Source: Chloroflexota bacterium (GTDB lineage Bacteria > Chloroflexota > Dehalococcoidia > UBA2979). From it: 21,813 nucleotides of DNA. The number at the start of each line of letters is the position of its first letter. The stretch's first letter is position 1. Positions 20,631 to 21,813 of the stretch are shown here, piece by piece. The stretch covers positions 1 through 21,813 of the forward strand of contig CANFFZ010000026.1 of NCBI GenBank assembly GCA_947446155.1. The letters run 5' to 3'. Made by a program: the position numbers and the translations under genes. Under the pieces are notes generated by a model. It did not search any database, was not told the DNA's origin, and worked only from the letters and a program-made list of their open reading frames with translations.

Positions 20631-21813
20631 TTACTTGGCGATGATCAGGCCCTGGGCCGTAAGACCCTTCGCGAACGCGGCAGCAAACTCCGCGTTCACG
20701 AATGCCGGCGCGCCCACCACGTGGGTCACAAACTTGCCGCCGACGGTAGCCGCCACTGTGATGGCTTTCGCCTCCGCAGCAGTGGCTGCCAACTGCGCGA
20801 GCGTGCCCGTGAAGGTCACGATCGAGGTACCCGTCGCGGAGACCGTACCCACGAACGCACCAGGCGCCGTGACTACGACTGCAGGGCCGGTACCCACCGT
20901 GACAGACTTCAGGGCCGTGATCGTGCTCGTGTTGATCACGATCTGAGTGGTGCCAGCGGTCACACCAATCAGGTTCACGGTCGCCGTACCCGCGTCGGTC
21001 GTGCGGATGTCAGCGATCGACGAGCCAGCCGAACCAGTCGACGCGTTCTGCGCCAACAGGTTCGAGGAGGACACGTTGACGGCGATAAGCGTGCCTGACG
21101 GGCAGGCCGTGTCGTCAGCATTCTTACAAGTAATCGTGACGGCCTTGGATTCACCGAGACCAATCGTCCCGGGGTCCGTCATCGTGAGAGTGGCCGGCGC
21201 CTTCACCAGCGTGAAGGTCATCGTGCCAAAGATCGTGGCGGAAGCCACACCCACGATCGAGCCCGTCACGGTGTACGTGCCGATCGGCTCACCCGCGAGT
21301 GAGTCAATGTCGATGTAGGCAAAGGCGTGCGACGGCGTCGAAGCACCAGCTGCCCTCGCCTCAATGGCGTCGGTGCAGCTCGTCGAGCCTGTACCGCTGA
21401 CGCTACAGGCCGTGCCTGTGAGGACCAGCCCGGATACTTCTGCGGCACCAGTCAACACCACCACGGTATTGCCGGCCGGGCCGGTCACCGTGAAGGTGAC
21501 GTTACCCGAACCGAGAACGCCACCAGCGGCGTCCTTCGCAATGCCAGCGACGATCAACTCATCCTGGTCAGTCGTCGAAGAGTCGGTGTTTCGCACAACC
21601 GCCTTCGCGATGAGCGACGATGCACTGTTCGACCGTCGCCCTGAGAGCTCAAGGGTCGAGGCCAAACCGGTCAGCGTCACCGTAGCCGTGCTCGTGACAG
21701 TACCGACCGTCACAGAGATCGTCTGGGTACCGCTCACACCAGCGCCGGTGATACCGAGCGTCACCGCACCATTGGCCTGAATCGTCCCGGCACAGACACC
21801 ACTGCCGGTGGTA
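20631..21813 (-). CDS. Large secreted Ig-like surface protein, C-terminal part (5' end outside the window)
   Basis: The minus strand is open from the window edge to the stop at 20631, giving about 393 residues of a longer protein. The sequence is Thr/Val/Ala/Gly-rich and made of Ig-like beta modules, such as TLTMTDPGTIGLGESKAVTI and TISVTVGTVTSTATVTLTG. Cysteine pairs occur in TGTACSVSGTGSTSC and TCKNADDTACPS. The last 76 residues, with SIVTFTGTLAQL, GGKFVTHVVGAPAFVNAEF and a terminal LIIAK, match the C-terminus of the 398-residue surface protein. No membrane anchor or sorting motif is seen at its end. An S-layer-like or adhesive role is likely but unproven. Its start and signal peptide lie past position 21813. 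Confidence 0.85.
   Translation of the reverse strand, partial: TTGSGVCAGTIQANGAVTLGITGAGVSGTQTISVTVGTVTSTATVTLTGLASTLELSGRRSNSASSLIAKAVVRNTDSSTTDQDELIVAGIAKDAAGGVLGSGNVTFTVTGPAGNTVVVLTGAAEVSGLVLTGTACSVSGTGSTSCTDAIEARAAGASTPSHAFAYIDIDSLAGEPIGTYTVTGSIVGVASATIFGTMTFTLVKAPATLTMTDPGTIGLGESKAVTITCKNADDTACPSGTLIAVNVSSSNLLAQNASTGSAGSSIADIRTTDAGTATVNLIGVTAGTTQIVINTSTITALKSVTVGTGPAVVVTAPGAFVGTVSATGTSIVTFTGTLAQLAATAAEAKAITVAATVGGKFVTHVVGAPAFVNAEFAAAFAKGLTAQGLIIAK

Overview
The window reads as one chromosomal segment of a high-GC bacterium. The most likely affiliation is Chloroflexota, class Dehalococcoidia or a relative. Reasons: an archaeal-type fructose-1,6-bisphosphate aldolase/phosphatase, a SWIM-finger mini-protein of a type I associate with that group, secreted proteins of a Chloroflexota-like style, and uniform GC-rich codon use without phage or IS genes. 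This affiliation is inference from recognition; no search was run.

Layout. (1) 1-2300: the 5' two thirds of rpoB on the minus strand, with a TTG start and two tandem promoters. (2) 2300-4810: a SWIM zinc-finger mini-protein, a lipoprotein (minus) and a divergently placed Tat-exported LysM protein. (3) 4850-8530: folC, fabF and an APH-fold kinase on the plus strand. (4) 8524-12554: a cupin (minus), a DUF1122-like protein, an alpha/beta hydrolase, FBP aldolase/phosphatase and an XTP/dITP pyrophosphatase. (5) 12464-14239, minus: rsfS, then an arsC-aquaglyceroporin pair that looks like an arsenic detoxification operon. (6) 14609-16360: mnmA and two small membrane-anchored proteins. (7) 16361-17142: two tRNA-Ser genes (CGA and GGA) flanked by copies of a palindromic repeat. 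(8) 17143-21813, all minus: an envelope locus with a class F-like sortase and four secreted proteins. One of these has a sortase-type C-terminus, and two share the same C-terminal domain.

Regulation. Almost every transcription unit has a TAnnnT hexamer just upstream, usually without a clear -35. At folC, mnmA and tRNA-Ser(CGA) this hexamer lies exactly 7 nt before the start codon or the mature RNA, and at arsC 8 nt, which suggests leaderless mRNAs and a leaderless tRNA transcript. The FBP aldolase/phosphatase promoter is the exception: it has a -35 and carries a palindrome in its spacer that recurs downstream.

Most notable items: the sortase/surface-protein locus with its shared C-terminal domain, the minimal ArsC plus aquaglyceroporin module, a probable CTG start for rsfS, a probable one-base indel at the end of the XTP pyrophosphatase gene, and several strong inverted repeats in intergenic regions.
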